64,000 bases of DNA from CAVPUA01 sp963828015 (lineage in GTDB: Bacteria; Actinomycetota; Actinomycetes; Mycobacteriales; Jatrophihabitantaceae), in assembly GCA_963828015.1 (NCBI GenBank), contig CAWHCD010000005.1, positions 62,001 to 126,000 of the forward strand, in the 5' to 3' direction. Positions 33,199 through 43,859 of this stretch are shown in pieces. The notes below the pieces were generated by a model. That model made no database searches, was not told where the DNA came from, and saw only the letters and a program-made list of their open reading frames with translations. Position 1 is the stretch's first letter; each line of letters starts with the position of its first letter. A program made the translations under genes and the position numbers.

Positions 33199-34704
33199 TC
33201 AGAGTACGGCCAGGTTCTCGGAATCGCGCTCGATCGCCGGCACTCCGGAGCGCAGGAGCGATGCGGCCACCACGGCCCCGACGATGAAGATGGCCGCCGA
33301 CCAGCGGAAGGCCACGCCGTAGCTGTGCACCGCGGCCAGCTGGGCCACGGCCGGGTTGTGAACGTGGGCGGCGGCGAATGCCGCCGCGGCGGAGGCGGCC
33401 AGTGTGTTCAGCAGGGCGGTGCCGACCGAAGCCCCGATCTGCTGCATCGTGTTGACCGTGGCCGACGCGACCCCGGCATCCTCGGGCGCGACCCCGAGGG
33501 TGGCCACGCTCAACCCGGTCGAGAAGATCGTGCCCAGCCCGATCCCGACCAGCATCGTGGCGGGCAGGATCGTCAGTGCGAAGCTGGTGCCCACGTGCAG
33601 CTGGGTGAGGATCAGCATTCCGGCGGCGGCGGACAGCATGCCGGCCGGCATCATGATGCGCGGGCTGACCCGCCCGGACAGCAACGTGGTCACCAACGTG
33701 CTCGCGGTGATCAGCATCGCGACCATCGGCAGGAAGGCCACGCCCGTCTCCACCGCGCTGAAGTGCCGGACCGCCTGCAGGTAGTACGTCAGGAAGAGGA
33801 ACACGCCAAACATGCCCGCGGCCGAGGTGAACATGGCGAAGTAGGCCCCGCCCCGGTTGCGGTCCCGCAGGATCCGCAGAGGTAGCAACGGGGCGGGCGA
33901 GCGGGTCTCGATGAACAGGAACAACCCCACGAGCGCGACGCCGCCGAGCAGGAACCCGATGGTGGCCGAGTTGTGCCACCCGGCCGTCTCGGCGTGGGCG
34001 AACCCGTAGACGATCGCGAACAGGCCGGCCGAGACGCTGATCGTTCCGGGCCAATCCAGCCGCGGCCGGGTCTCGGAGACGTAGTGGCGCAGCAGCAGCG
34101 CACCGCCGATGAACGCGCCGACAGCGAAGATCAGGTTGACGTACATCGTCCAGCGCCAGGATGCGTATTCGGTCAGCACACCACCCAGGAGCAGCCCGAC
34201 GGCCGCTCCCGAACCGGCCACCGCGCCGTAGATGCCGAACGCCTTGGCCCGTTCCTTGGTCTCAGTGAATGTTGTGGTCAGCAGCGACAAGGCCGCCGGA
34301 GCGAGCAGAGCCGCGAAGCCACCCTGAACGGCGCGGGCGATGACCAGCATGGTGAAGCCGGTGGCCGCACCGCCGACCGCCGAGGCCACCGCGAAACCGG
34401 CCAGCCCGGTCAGGAAGATCCGCTTACGCCCGACCAGGTCGGCCAGCCGCCCACCGATCAGCAGCAGGCTGCCGAACGCCAGCGAGTAGGCGGTGACGAT
34501 CCACTGCCGGTCGGCGTCGGAGAAGTGCAACGCGCTCTGCGCCGTCGGCAGGGCGATGTTCACGACGGTGGAGTCGAGTACGACCATCAGCTGCGCCATC
34601 GCGAGGACGCCCAGGATGAGCCACCGCTTGGTGTGGTGGGGGTTGGTAGAGACGCCCGTGGGCACGGGGGTCAGTGCCACCTCGTCGGTAAGTGTGGTTG
34701 ACAC
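33199..34704 (-). CDS. MFS drug-efflux transporter (DHA2/EmrB type)
   Basis: A 501-residue transporter with about 14 membrane helices. Motif A appears as GGRLADLVGRKR in loop 2-3. Motif D1 is LDSTVVNIALP in helix 1 and motif C is GSGAAVGLLLGGVL in helix 5, the antiporter set of drug/H+ exporters. I chose GTG 34704 because AAGGGA sits six bases upstream; another GTG 15 bases earlier has no ribosome site. The MFS-TetR pair has the form of an inducible efflux cassette. The substrate cannot be inferred. Confidence 0.9.
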   Translation of the reverse strand: MSTTLTDEVALTPVPTGVSTNPHHTKRWLILGVLAMAQLMVVLDSTVVNIALPTAQSALHFSDADRQWIVTAYSLAFGSLLLIGGRLADLVGRKRIFLTGLAGFAVASAVGGAATGFTMLVIARAVQGGFAALLAPAALSLLTTTFTETKERAKAFGIYGAVAGSGAAVGLLLGGVLTEYASWRWTMYVNLIFAVGAFIGGALLLRHYVSETRPRLDWPGTISVSAGLFAIVYGFAHAETAGWHNSATIGFLLGGVALVGLFLFIETRSPAPLLPLRILRDRNRGGAYFAMFTSAAGMFGVFLFLTYYLQAVRHFSAVETGVAFLPMVAMLITASTLVTTLLSGRVSPRIMMPAGMLSAAAGMLILTQLHVGTSFALTILPATMLVGIGLGTIFSTGLSVATLGVAPEDAGVASATVNTMQQIGASVGTALLNTLAASAAAAFAAAHVHNPAVAQLAAVHSYGVAFRWSAAIFIVGAVVAASLLRSGVPAIERDSENLAVL

Positions 34705-34726
34705 GGTGGTTCCCTTCACGATCTAT

Positions 34727-34770
34727 GCGGAGGTCTGCTCTCCGCTTATCTACCAGGGTACGCCCGTACC
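34727..34770. promoter_or_regulatory. Candidate operator palindromes upstream of the MFS-TetR pair
   Basis: Two dyads lie in the 143-base gap between the MFS start and holA. One is GCGGAG-N7-CTCCGC (34727-34745). The other is the 14-base near-perfect palindrome GGTACGCCCGTACC (34757-34770, two-base centre). Either could bind the TetR dimer encoded at the end of the operon. The gap must also hold the MFS promoter; a TAGATA-like -10 is readable on the minus strand between the dyads. Confidence 0.4.
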
Positions 34771-34847
34771 GGAGGCCGTGGCTCCGGTTATTAGAGACGT
34801 CGGTCACGCTCGGACCCCGGTCACCACCGCGTGCCAGGATGAGGACC

Positions 34848-35816
34848 ATGTCGGCCCCCAGCGATATCGCCCTGGCGCCGATGGTCCTGCTCCTCGGCGA
34901 TGAGGAACTGCTCATCGCCCGGGGCGTTGAGCAGGCAACGGCCCAGGCCCGCCGGGTCGACCCCGACAGCGAGGTCTCCGAGCGGACCGGGGCGGGGCTC
35001 GAGGCCAACGAGCTGTACGAGTTGCTCAGCCCATCGCTGTTCGGTGGTCGTCGATTGCTGGTCATTTCCTCCGCCCAGGACCTGTCCGCGCCGGCCATCG
35101 AGGCGCTCGAGCAGCTCGTGCCGGCCGAGGACGTCACCGTGGTCCTGACCCATCCCGGTGGGGCGAAGGGCAAGGCGGTGCTCGAGCTGGCCCGCCGGAG
35201 CGGTGCGAGCCAGATCAGCTGCGCCAAACTGACCCGGCCCGAGGAACGGCTGGACTTCATTCGGACCGAGGTTCGCCGGGCCGGCGGGACGATCAGTGCC
35301 GAAGCCGCGGCCGCACTGCTGGACTCGGTGGGCAGCGATCTGCGCGAGTTGGCGGCCGTATCGGCGCAGCTGGTCAGTGACTCCGGCGGCAGCGTCGGGG
35401 TTGACGTCGTTGCCGAGTACCACCGGGGCCGGGCCGAGGTCAGCGGTTTCGCGGTGGCCGACCTGGCCGTCGTCGGCGACACCGGAAAGGCCCTGGAAGC
35501 GCTGCGCTGGGCGCTGGCCGTCGGCGTGCCGCAGGTTGTCATCGCCGACGCCCTGGCCGATGGCGTCCGCTCGATCGCCCGCGTGAACGGGGCCGGGCGC
35601 GGCAATCCGAACGAACTGGCCCCGCGTCTGGGCATGCCGCCCTGGAAGATCCGCCGGGCCCAGTCCCAGGGCCGCCACTGGAGTGAGCCCGGCCTGCGGC
35701 GGGCCCTGGTCGTCGTCGCCGAGCTCAACGCCGACGTCAAGGGCGTGGCCGCCAGCGCCGATTACGCGCTGGAGCGAGCGTTGGCACGCTTGGCCCGAGC
35801 GCGCGCGTTGCGCTGA
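34848..35816 (+). CDS. holA: DNA polymerase III subunit delta
   Basis: Clamp-loader subunit that opens the beta clamp. It is 322 residues, like actinobacterial HolA. The N-terminal VLLLGDEELLIARGVE and the later IRTEVRRAGGTISAEAAAALLDSVGSDLRELA segments are characteristic. ATG 34848 is preceded by AGGATGAGG. Position after comEA-comEC is conserved; here the efflux pair is inserted between. The stop lies in the loop of a strong hairpin. Confidence 0.92.
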   Translation: MSAPSDIALAPMVLLLGDEELLIARGVEQATAQARRVDPDSEVSERTGAGLEANELYELLSPSLFGGRRLLVISSAQDLSAPAIEALEQLVPAEDVTVVLTHPGGAKGKAVLELARRSGASQISCAKLTRPEERLDFIRTEVRRAGGTISAEAAAALLDSVGSDLRELAAVSAQLVSDSGGSVGVDVVAEYHRGRAEVSGFAVADLAVVGDTGKALEALRWALAVGVPQVVIADALADGVRSIARVNGAGRGNPNELAPRLGMPPWKIRRAQSQGRHWSEPGLRRALVVVAELNADVKGVAASADYALERALARLARARALR

Positions 35817-35828
35817 GCCGCAACGCGC
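35803..35828 (+). terminator. Ten-pair hairpin spanning the holA stop codon
   Basis: GCGCGTTGCG-CTGAGC-CGCAACGCGC is a perfect ten-pair stem whose six-base loop contains the holA TGA. There is no T-tract afterwards, so it would be a non-canonical terminator or an mRNA 3'-end stabiliser. Confidence 0.5.
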
Positions 35829-35911
35829 ACTGCTCGAATGCCCAGCTGACCCTTCGCCCGTACCGGGGCTGGTCACGCCATCCGCCCAGGATGCCCCGTA
35901 AGTCTTGATAT

Positions 35912-36877
35912 GTGGCCGTTTCGCGATCTCCCCGCCGGTGGGTCGCGGCCGCAGCAGTAGGGATGCTCGTGTCGGTCACCGTCGTGGCGTGCGCGTCGTC
36001 GTCGGCACCCACATCGACGGCGGCCGGCGTCGCGTCGGCCGCTCCAGCCGCCAGCGCCAGCAGCAGCCCCTCCAGCGTCAGCACGCCGGCCGCCACCAGC
36101 AGTGCCACCAGTGCCCGTTCGGCTGCGGCCGTGCAGGCGCGAGCGGTACAGAGCGCGGGGGCGGCCGTCGCGGCGTTGATCGCGTCCCAACCGGCCGATG
36201 CGGTCTCGGTGGCCGCGCTCAACGTCAGTACCGGCGCCACCTTCGCCGCCGGCGCGACTTCGGGCATGTGGACCGCGAGTGACTACAAGCTTTTCGTCCT
36301 CGAGACCCTGTTGCTCAACGAGCAGGACAGCGGCGGCTTGACCCAATCCCAGCAGGCCGAAGCGGTGCCGATGATCGAGGAGAGCGACAATGCCGCCGGC
36401 TATGACCTCTTTCTCGCGGCGGGCGGCTCGGCCGCGCTCACCGCCGCCGCGGCGACGTTCGGGATGACCAACACCGTGGTCGGTCGCACCGACCCGACCT
36501 TCACGACGACGAGCGGATCGGACTACCTGAAGCTGCTGGGCAATCTGGTCGACGCGGACTCGCCGCTGAACGCGGCCTCACGGGCCTACATCCTGAACCT
36601 GATGACCCACGTGGAGAGCGACCAGCGCTGGGGGGTAGGGGTGGTGGCCGATGCCGGGAGCGCCTTCGCCAACAAGAACGGCTGGCTCTCGATCGACAAC
36701 TCCAACGGTGCCGGTGAGGACGACGACGGCCTGTGGGCGGTGAACAGTGTCGGCGTGGTGACCGTCGATGGGCAGCAGTTACTCCTGGCCGTATTCACCC
36801 GCCATCAGACGTCCATGGACGCCGGGGTGAGCCTGGTGCAGGCATTGACCAGCGCGCTGACGCCAACCGTGGCCTGA
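35912..36877 (+). CDS. Lipoprotein with class A beta-lactamase-like serine hydrolase domain
   Basis: A 321-residue exported protein. The N-terminus is a lipoprotein signal with VVACAS (Cys about residue 27), then a Ser/Ala/Thr linker to about residue 75. The domain keeps the three serine-hydrolase motifs: SDYK (Ser123, Lys126), SDN (158-160) and KNG (255-257). KNG replaces the usual KTG. The Ω-loop Glu of true class A enzymes is not evident, so it may be a carboxypeptidase- or binding-type homologue rather than a resistance enzyme. The start GTG 35912 has a weak ribosome site. It converges with rpsT across a shared hairpin. Confidence 0.75.
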   Translation: MAVSRSPRRWVAAAAVGMLVSVTVVACASSSAPTSTAAGVASAAPAASASSSPSSVSTPAATSSATSARSAAAVQARAVQSAGAAVAALIASQPADAVSVAALNVSTGATFAAGATSGMWTASDYKLFVLETLLLNEQDSGGLTQSQQAEAVPMIEESDNAAGYDLFLAAGGSAALTAAAATFGMTNTVVGRTDPTFTTTSGSDYLKLLGNLVDADSPLNAASRAYILNLMTHVESDQRWGVGVVADAGSAFANKNGWLSIDNSNGAGEDDDGLWAVNSVGVVTVDGQQLLLAVFTRHQTSMDAGVSLVQALTSALTPTVA

Positions 36878-36913
36878 AACAAAACAACCGCGCTGCCCGA
36901 GGGCGCGCGGTTG
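36877..36913 (-). terminator. Intrinsic terminator for rpsT (possibly bidirectional)
   Basis: CAACCGCGC (36885-36893) pairs with GCGCGGTTG (36905-36913). On the minus strand the stem is followed by a TTTTGTTT tract (36877-36884), a textbook intrinsic terminator for rpsT. On the plus strand the stem is followed only by CGTTGTG, so termination of the serine-hydrolase gene would be weaker. Confidence 0.8.
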
Positions 36914-36930
36914 CGTTGTGCGGTGCGGTT

Positions 36931-37191
36931 CTAGAGCGCGTTCGCCTGCAGCGACATCGCGGACTTCTTGTTGGCGGCCTGGTTGGCGTGGATGACGCCG
37001 GCGCTGGCGGCCTTGTCGAGCTTGCGCGAAGCAACCTGCAGGGCGACGAGCGTCTTCTCCTTGTCGCCCGACGCCGCGGCGTCGCGGAACTGACGGATCG
37101 CCGTCTTGAGCGAGGACTTGACGCTCTTGTTGCGCAGCCGAGCCTTCTCGTTGGTGCCGATGCGCTTGATCTGGGACTTGATATTCGCCAC
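36931..37191 (-). CDS. rpsT: 30S ribosomal protein S20
   Basis: Small-subunit protein that binds 16S rRNA. The 86-residue, Lys/Arg/Ala-rich helical protein begins MANIKSQIKRIGTNEKARLR and ends with GVIHANQAANKKSAM, characteristic of S20. It is the single gene on this strand between holA and lepA, as in other actinobacteria, where it is also oriented against holA. Confidence 0.97.
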   Translation of the reverse strand: MANIKSQIKRIGTNEKARLRNKSVKSSLKTAIRQFRDAAASGDKEKTLVALQVASRKLDKAASAGVIHANQAANKKSAMSLQANAL

Positions 37192-37309
37192 GAAGTGAGC
37201 CTTCTAGTTCGATGTCAGTGAGGATCTGCGGCGTCGAGTGGGCGCGCGCAACCTCGCCAGGCTACCAGCGCGAGCGTCTCGCCCTCAAATCCGGGCGCAG
37301 CGGCCGGTG

Positions 37310-37687
37310 TCAGCGCGAGGTCACCAGCTCGAAGCGGGTATAGACGAAGCGCCGGACGCCATCCTCGGTGCTGATCAGGTCGGCCACGTTCTGGTCCTCC
37401 CCGTCGGAGCTCCCGATGGTCAGCGGGGTGCCGTCGGCGCCGAGATAGACCGGATCGTCGACCGGCGCGACATCGGTGACCTCGACCAGCACGTACCGCC
37501 CGTCCAGCTGGGCCACGAAGTCGCGCAGTTCGCTCTCGTCGGAGGGGACATCGGAGACCTGCGCGTACACCGCGAGCACCTGCTGCCAGTCGTCCTCGCC
37601 GGGTGAGAGGTTCACCAGGTCCCCTACGTGCAACTCGGCGGCGGGCAGGCGAAACGTGGTGACGGCGCGGGGGTCGGGGCTGGTCAT
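37310..37687 (-). CDS. Hypothetical protein, 125 aa
   Basis: A small soluble acidic protein I do not recognise. It reads MTSPDPRAVTTFRLPAAELH at the N-terminus, then a beta-rich middle with VGDLVNLSPGEDDWQQVLAV and YVLVEVTDVAPVDDPVYLGA, ending RRFVYTRFELVTSR. No Cys, membrane segment or catalytic motif is evident. It lies between rpsT and lepA on the opposite strand to lepA. ATG 37687 is preferred to an in-frame ATG nine bases earlier, but neither has a clear ribosome site. The GC-rich third positions suggest a real gene. Confidence 0.6.
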   Translation of the reverse strand: MTSPDPRAVTTFRLPAAELHVGDLVNLSPGEDDWQQVLAVYAQVSDVPSDESELRDFVAQLDGRYVLVEVTDVAPVDDPVYLGADGTPLTIGSSDGEDQNVADLISTEDGVRRFVYTRFELVTSR

Positions 37688-37771
37688 GGCGGCCATCTTT
37701 GCAGATGACCCGCCGGGTCCGGGTCCCGTGCGAGAATTGGGGACAACCCCGCACCGTGGCGAAAGTAGACC

Positions 37772-39656
<1,885 letters not shown>

Positions 39657-40055
39657 CCAGGTGCACGGCCAGCGACCCGACCAGGCGATGCCCGGCGCTG
39701 CTGGAGGCACCCACCACCACCGCGTCGGCCTTGAGCTCGCCGGCCAGTTTCACCAGCTCTGTATAGGGATTGCCCTCGCGATCGACGAGCTCGACGTTGA
39801 TCCCGAGCCGCTTCGCGCCCTCGTCGACCTCGTGCTGCAGTTCGGCGAACACGTCGTTCTGGGCCTCGCGGGCGCCGACGAGGGTCTCGGGCCGGCTCGC
39901 CGCGATGCCGGTCGTGCGGACGTAGAGCACGACCAGTCGGGCGTGCTGGCGGCGCACCAACCCCGCGGCGTAGGCGGCCGCCCGCAGCGAGGTCTCGCTG
40001 CCGTCGACGCCGACCAGAATGGTGCGGGGACCGTCGTTGCCAAGCTCGAACATGC

Positions 40056-41380
40056 TCAAAGCTGGGCGTCCGCGACGGTCAGCACCGTGCCCAGGCGGCG
40101 CAGCCCCTCGGCCGCGTCCTCGTCGGAGAGGTTCAGCGGGGGTGCGATGTGGATCCGGTTGCCCGACCGGAAGCACGAGCAGGCCGGCCTGGACGGCCGC
40201 GGCGTTGATGGCCGCGCATCGGGGCATTGGCCGGACCGGCCGCCGCATAGGGGACGAGCGGTTCGCGGGTCTGCTGGTCGCGCACGAACTCCACTGCCCA
40301 GAAGGCGCCGACGCCGCGCACCTCGCCGACGCTCGGATGCTTGGCCGCCAACTCCCGCAGGCCCGGGCCGAGGATGTCGGTGCCCAGCCGCTTGGCGGCC
40401 GGCACCACCTGCTCGTCGCGGGTGGCCGAAATGGCCCCGACCGCGGCCGCGCAGGCCAGCGGGTGCCCGGAGTAGGTCAGCCCGCCGGGGTAGGGCCGGT
40501 CCACGAACGTCTGATAGATCGCGTCGTTGATCAGCACGCCGCCCAGGGGGACGTAGCCGGAGTTGACGCCCTTGGCGAAGGTCAGCAGATCGGGGGCGAC
40601 CCCGTCGAGGTCGCAGCCGAACCATTCGCCGGTGCGGCCGAAGCCGACCATGACCTCGTCGGCGATGTAGACAATGCCGTACTTGGTGCACAGTTCCCGA
40701 ACCCCGGCCAGGTAGCCCGGCGGCGGCGGCAACACCCCGGCCGAGCCGACGACCGACTCCAGGACGAGCGCGGCGATGGTCGACGCGCCCTCCATGACGA
40801 TCACCTGCTCGAGGTGCTCAAGCGCGCGCTGCGACTCCTCCTCGGGCGTGCTCGCCCCGAACATCGAGCGGTAGAGGTAGGGACCGAAGAAGTGGGCCAC
40901 GGCCGCCGCGCCGGTGTCGTTGGCCCAGCGCCGGGGCTCACCGGTGAGGTGGATCGAGGTGGCGGTGGCCCCGTGGTAGGAGCGGTAGGCCGAGAGCAAC
41001 TTCGGGCGGCCGGTGTACTGGCGGGCCATCCGGGTGGCGTGCTCGTTGGCCTCGGTGCCGCCGGTGGTGAACAGGACCTGGCCCAGGCCCGCGGGGGCGA
41101 CCTCGGTGATCAGCCGGGCCGCTTCGCCCCGCACGTCGTTGGCGTAGTTGGGCGCCACCGTGCAGAGCCGATCGGCCTGGGCCTTGATCGCGGCCACGAC
41201 CCGCGGGTGCTGGTGGCCGAGGTTGGTGAACACCAGTTGCGAGGAGAAGTCGAGGTAGCGACGACCGTCCTCGTCGGTCAGCCAACTGCCCTCCCCAGCG
41301 GTGAAGACCGGCACGGTGCGCGGACCCTGAGCCGACCAGGGATGGAAGACCAGTTCGTCGTTGGCCAGTGAATCGCTCAT
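40056..41380 (-). CDS. Class III aminotransferase (PLP-dependent), two frameshifts near the C-terminus
   Basis: Fold-type I omega-amino-acid or amine transaminase, about 440 residues after correction. Visible are the N-terminal GEGSWLTDEDGRRYLDFSSQ, the TTGGTEANEHA cofactor region, IADEVMVGFGRTGEWF, and the PLP lysine in LLTFAKGVNSGYVPLGGV. Extra bases near 40213 and 40161 shift the last 50 residues. Removing them restores INAAAVQAGLLVLP and NRIHIAPPLNLSDEDA. The start overlaps the upstream dehydrogenase stop (ATGA). The substrate is unknown; the pairing with a dehydrogenase and USP suggests a catabolic or stress operon. Confidence 0.85.
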
Positions 41381-42349
41381 CAAACCTCCAGGACGATCTT
41401 GCCGACGAGCTCGCCGCCGGCCATTGCGGACAGTCCCTGCGCGATGTCCTCGAGCGGGATAGTGCGGTCGATCAACGGCCGAACGCCGCTCGTGCCCAGA
41501 AACGCCAGCAGGTCGACCAGTTCGTCCCGTGTCCCCATCGTCGAGCCGATCACCTGTAGCTGTAGGAAGAATATGCGCGACAGGTCGGCGGGGGGATTCG
41601 ACCCGGTGGTCGCGCCCGAGATGATGATCTTGCCGCCCGGTCGGAGGGCCTTCAATGAGTGCGACCAGGTGACCTCGCCGACGGTCTCGAGCACCACGTC
41701 CACCCGTTCGGGCAGCCGCGCACCGGTGGCGAACGCCTCGTGGGCCCCGAGCTGCCGGGCCCGTTCCTGCTTCTCGGGGGTGCGGGCAGCGGCCCACACC
41801 CGGTAGCCGGCCGCCCGCGCCAGCATGATCGCCGCGCTGGCCACGCCGCCGGAGGCGCCCTGCACCAGGACGGTCTGCCCGGGCCGCAGTCCGGCCTTGC
41901 TGAACAGCATGCGATAGGCGGTCAGCCAGGCCGTCGGCAGGCACGCGGCCTCACCCCAGGACAGCTCGGCCGGCTTGACGACCAGGTTGCCGGGTCGGGA
42001 CGACGACGTACTCGGCCGCCGACCCCTGATGGCGCTCGGACAGCAGTGAGCGCTGCGGATCGAGGGTCTCATCGCCGCGCCAGCCCGGGGAGGCGATCAC
42101 CGCGTGGGCGAGGACCTCGGCGCCGGTCTCCACGTCGACGCCGGCGACATCGCAGCCCAGGATCATCGGCAGCCGGTCGGCGGTGATGCCGACCCCGCGC
42201 AGCGTCCAGAGGTCGTGGTGATTCAGGCTGACGGCCCTGACAGCGATCTTGCTCCACCCGGCGGGGGTCTCGGGCTCGGGCCGATCACCGATCACCAGGC
42301 CCGACAGCGGATCCTCGGCGCTGAGCGACTCGGCGTAGGCGGCACGCAT
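41380..42349 (-). CDS. Zinc-binding alcohol dehydrogenase / quinone oxidoreductase-like protein, one frameshift
   Basis: A medium-chain dehydrogenase/reductase of about 322 residues. The N-terminal GroES-like domain has VSLNHHDLWTLRG and MILGCDVAG, and the Rossmann domain has VLVQGASGGVASAAIMLARA. One extra base near 41989 separates EYVVVP from NLVVKPAELSWGEAAC. The structural zinc cysteines are not evident, so it may belong to the zinc-independent branch. The stop overlaps the aminotransferase start, indicating co-translation. Confidence 0.85.
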
Positions 42350-42368
42350 AGCCGCGACCCTACCGACG

Positions 42369-42635
42369 TCAGTGGGTCAGCTCGGCCGGTGCGCTCGCCA
42401 ACGCCGCCTCGATGGCCGCGAGCAGCTCACGGGCCGAGGTGGCACTGAGCTCGACCGCGACCCGGGCCGACGGGCCGCGCGCCGGATCACCGAAGTCGAT
42501 GTTGAGCGTGTGCTCGGCCAGGGCGTGCACGGGGTGGTCGAAGTAGACGGTGGCGTCGGTGACGTGGAACCACGAACCGCCGGGGCCCTTGGCGCTGCCG
42601 TCGATGTCGGCGTGCGCGGTGGCGTAGGTGCACAT
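42369..42635 (-). CDS. DUF6295-like small protein, 88 aa
   Basis: A small protein beginning MCTYATAHADIDGSAKGPGG with central VTDATVYFDHPVHALAEHTL and NIDFGDPARGPSARVAVELS. This layout matches what I recall of DUF6295 proteins; the function is unknown. A very strong AGGAGGAGG ribosome site precedes ATG 42635. It follows the dienelactone hydrolase gene by 25 bases on the same strand, so the pair is probably co-transcribed. Confidence 0.7.
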   Translation of the reverse strand: MCTYATAHADIDGSAKGPGGSWFHVTDATVYFDHPVHALAEHTLNIDFGDPARGPSARVAVELSATSARELLAAIEAALASAPAELTH

Positions 42636-42660
42636 GACGTCCTCCTCCTGATGGAAATGG

Positions 42661-43404
42661 TCAGTGGCCGAGGTGGGCGGTGTAGAACGCCTCGATGCGT
42701 TCCCAGCCGTCGTTGGCGGCGGCGACCCGATACGAGGGCCGGTCGGGGGAGAAGAACGCGTGTCCGGCGTCGTCGTAGCGGTGGATCTCGTACGTCTTGC
42801 CGTTGTCCTTCAGGATCTGCTCGAGCTCGTCGACCTGTTGCGGTGACGGGTAGGCGTCCTCGTTGCCGAACAGGCCCAGCAGTGGTCCGGACAGGCTGGG
42901 CAACTGGTCGACCAGGTTGGTGATCTTCAGGGGGAACGTCTCCGGCGGCGTGCCGGTGACGAAGGCGCCGTAGCAGTCGACGACGGCGTCGATCTCCAGG
43001 TTGCAGCCGGCGAGGACGCTTTGTCGCCCGCCGCTGCAGAATCCGATCGTGCCGACCTTGCCGTTCGAGCTGGGCAGCGCGCGAAGATAGCGCGCGGCGC
43101 CGCCGACGTCGGCCAGCAGCCGCGCATCGGGTACCCCGCCGTTGGCCCGCGCGGTCGCGGCCGCGTCGTCGGGCGCGGCGTCGGGCGCGTCGCGCCAGTA
43201 GAGGTTCGGACAGATCGCGTCGAAGCCCATCGTGGCGATGCGCCGCACGATCTCCTTGGTCGAGCGGTCGTAGCCGGGCATGTGATGGATCACCACCACC
43301 CCGCCGCGCCGCGCGTCGCCGTGCGGCTGGGCCAGGTAGGCCTGGATCTCATCGCCATCAGTCGCGGCCAGCATGATCGTCTCGGCCCGCAGGGTGTCAC
43401 TCAT
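42661..43404 (-). CDS. Dienelactone hydrolase family protein
   Basis: An alpha/beta hydrolase of 247 residues. The nucleophile is Cys in GFCSGG, the acid lies after LLGLFGNEDAYPS, and the His is in DDAGHAFFSPDRPSY. Cys as nucleophile marks the dienelactone hydrolase family. No other aromatic-degradation gene is near, so the substrate is open. Downstream is the DUF6295-like gene. Its start faces away from the ribonuclease gene with under 50 bases between, so the two divergent units share a control region. Confidence 0.88.
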   Translation of the reverse strand: MSDTLRAETIMLAATDGDEIQAYLAQPHGDARRGGVVVIHHMPGYDRSTKEIVRRIATMGFDAICPNLYWRDAPDAAPDDAAATARANGGVPDARLLADVGGAARYLRALPSSNGKVGTIGFCSGGRQSVLAGCNLEIDAVVDCYGAFVTGTPPETFPLKITNLVDQLPSLSGPLLGLFGNEDAYPSPQQVDELEQILKDNGKTYEIHRYDDAGHAFFSPDRPSYRVAAANDGWERIEAFYTAHLGH

Positions 43405-43451
43405 ACCCAGATCGAAGCATGCCGGGCTGGGGCCGACATAGAGTCCTGGCC

Positions 43452-43859
43452 GTGGGCCGCAGCCGAGTGCGTCGTCCGCTGCTCGCGCTCGTGGCGCTGG
43501 TGGCGGTGCTCGGCATCGGGTACGGCATCAACGCAACGCGCCACTCCACCCATCCGGCCACGGCGTCGCCCACCTCCGCGCCGGTGGCCCTGTCCTCCCT
43601 ACCGGTGCAGGCGGCGCAGACCGTCGCCCTGATCCAGAAGGGCGGCCCGTTCCCCTACCCGAACAACGACGGAGTGGTCTTCAACAACAACGAGCACCTG
43701 CTGCCCAAGCAGGCCAGCGGCTACTACCACGAGTACACGGTGCCCACGCCGGGCGCGTCGACCCGGGGCAGTCGACGGATCATCACCGGCCGCGACGGCA
43801 CCTATTACTACACGGCCGATCACTACGAGCACTTCCAACGCGTGGACATCAGCCGATGA
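43452..43859 (+). CDS. Exported/anchored guanyl-specific ribonuclease (RNase Sa/barnase family)
   Basis: A 135-residue protein: basic N-terminus and membrane segment (about residues 9-26, signal or anchor), a Ser/Thr/Ala/Pro linker, then a compact microbial ribonuclease domain. The catalytic set of RNase Sa is intact: Glu94 in YYHEYTV, the RGSRRIITG arginines (Arg109), and His124 in TADHYEHF. The segment PTPGASTRGSRRIITG closely follows RNase Sa. GTG 43452 is the best start; an ATG at 43419 would add 11 residues. The stop overlaps a barstar gene by ATGA, so enzyme and inhibitor are made together. Confidence 0.88.
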   Translation: MGRSRVRRPLLALVALVAVLGIGYGINATRHSTHPATASPTSAPVALSSLPVQAAQTVALIQKGGPFPYPNNDGVVFNNNEHLLPKQASGYYHEYTVPTPGASTRGSRRIITGRDGTYYYTADHYEHFQRVDISR

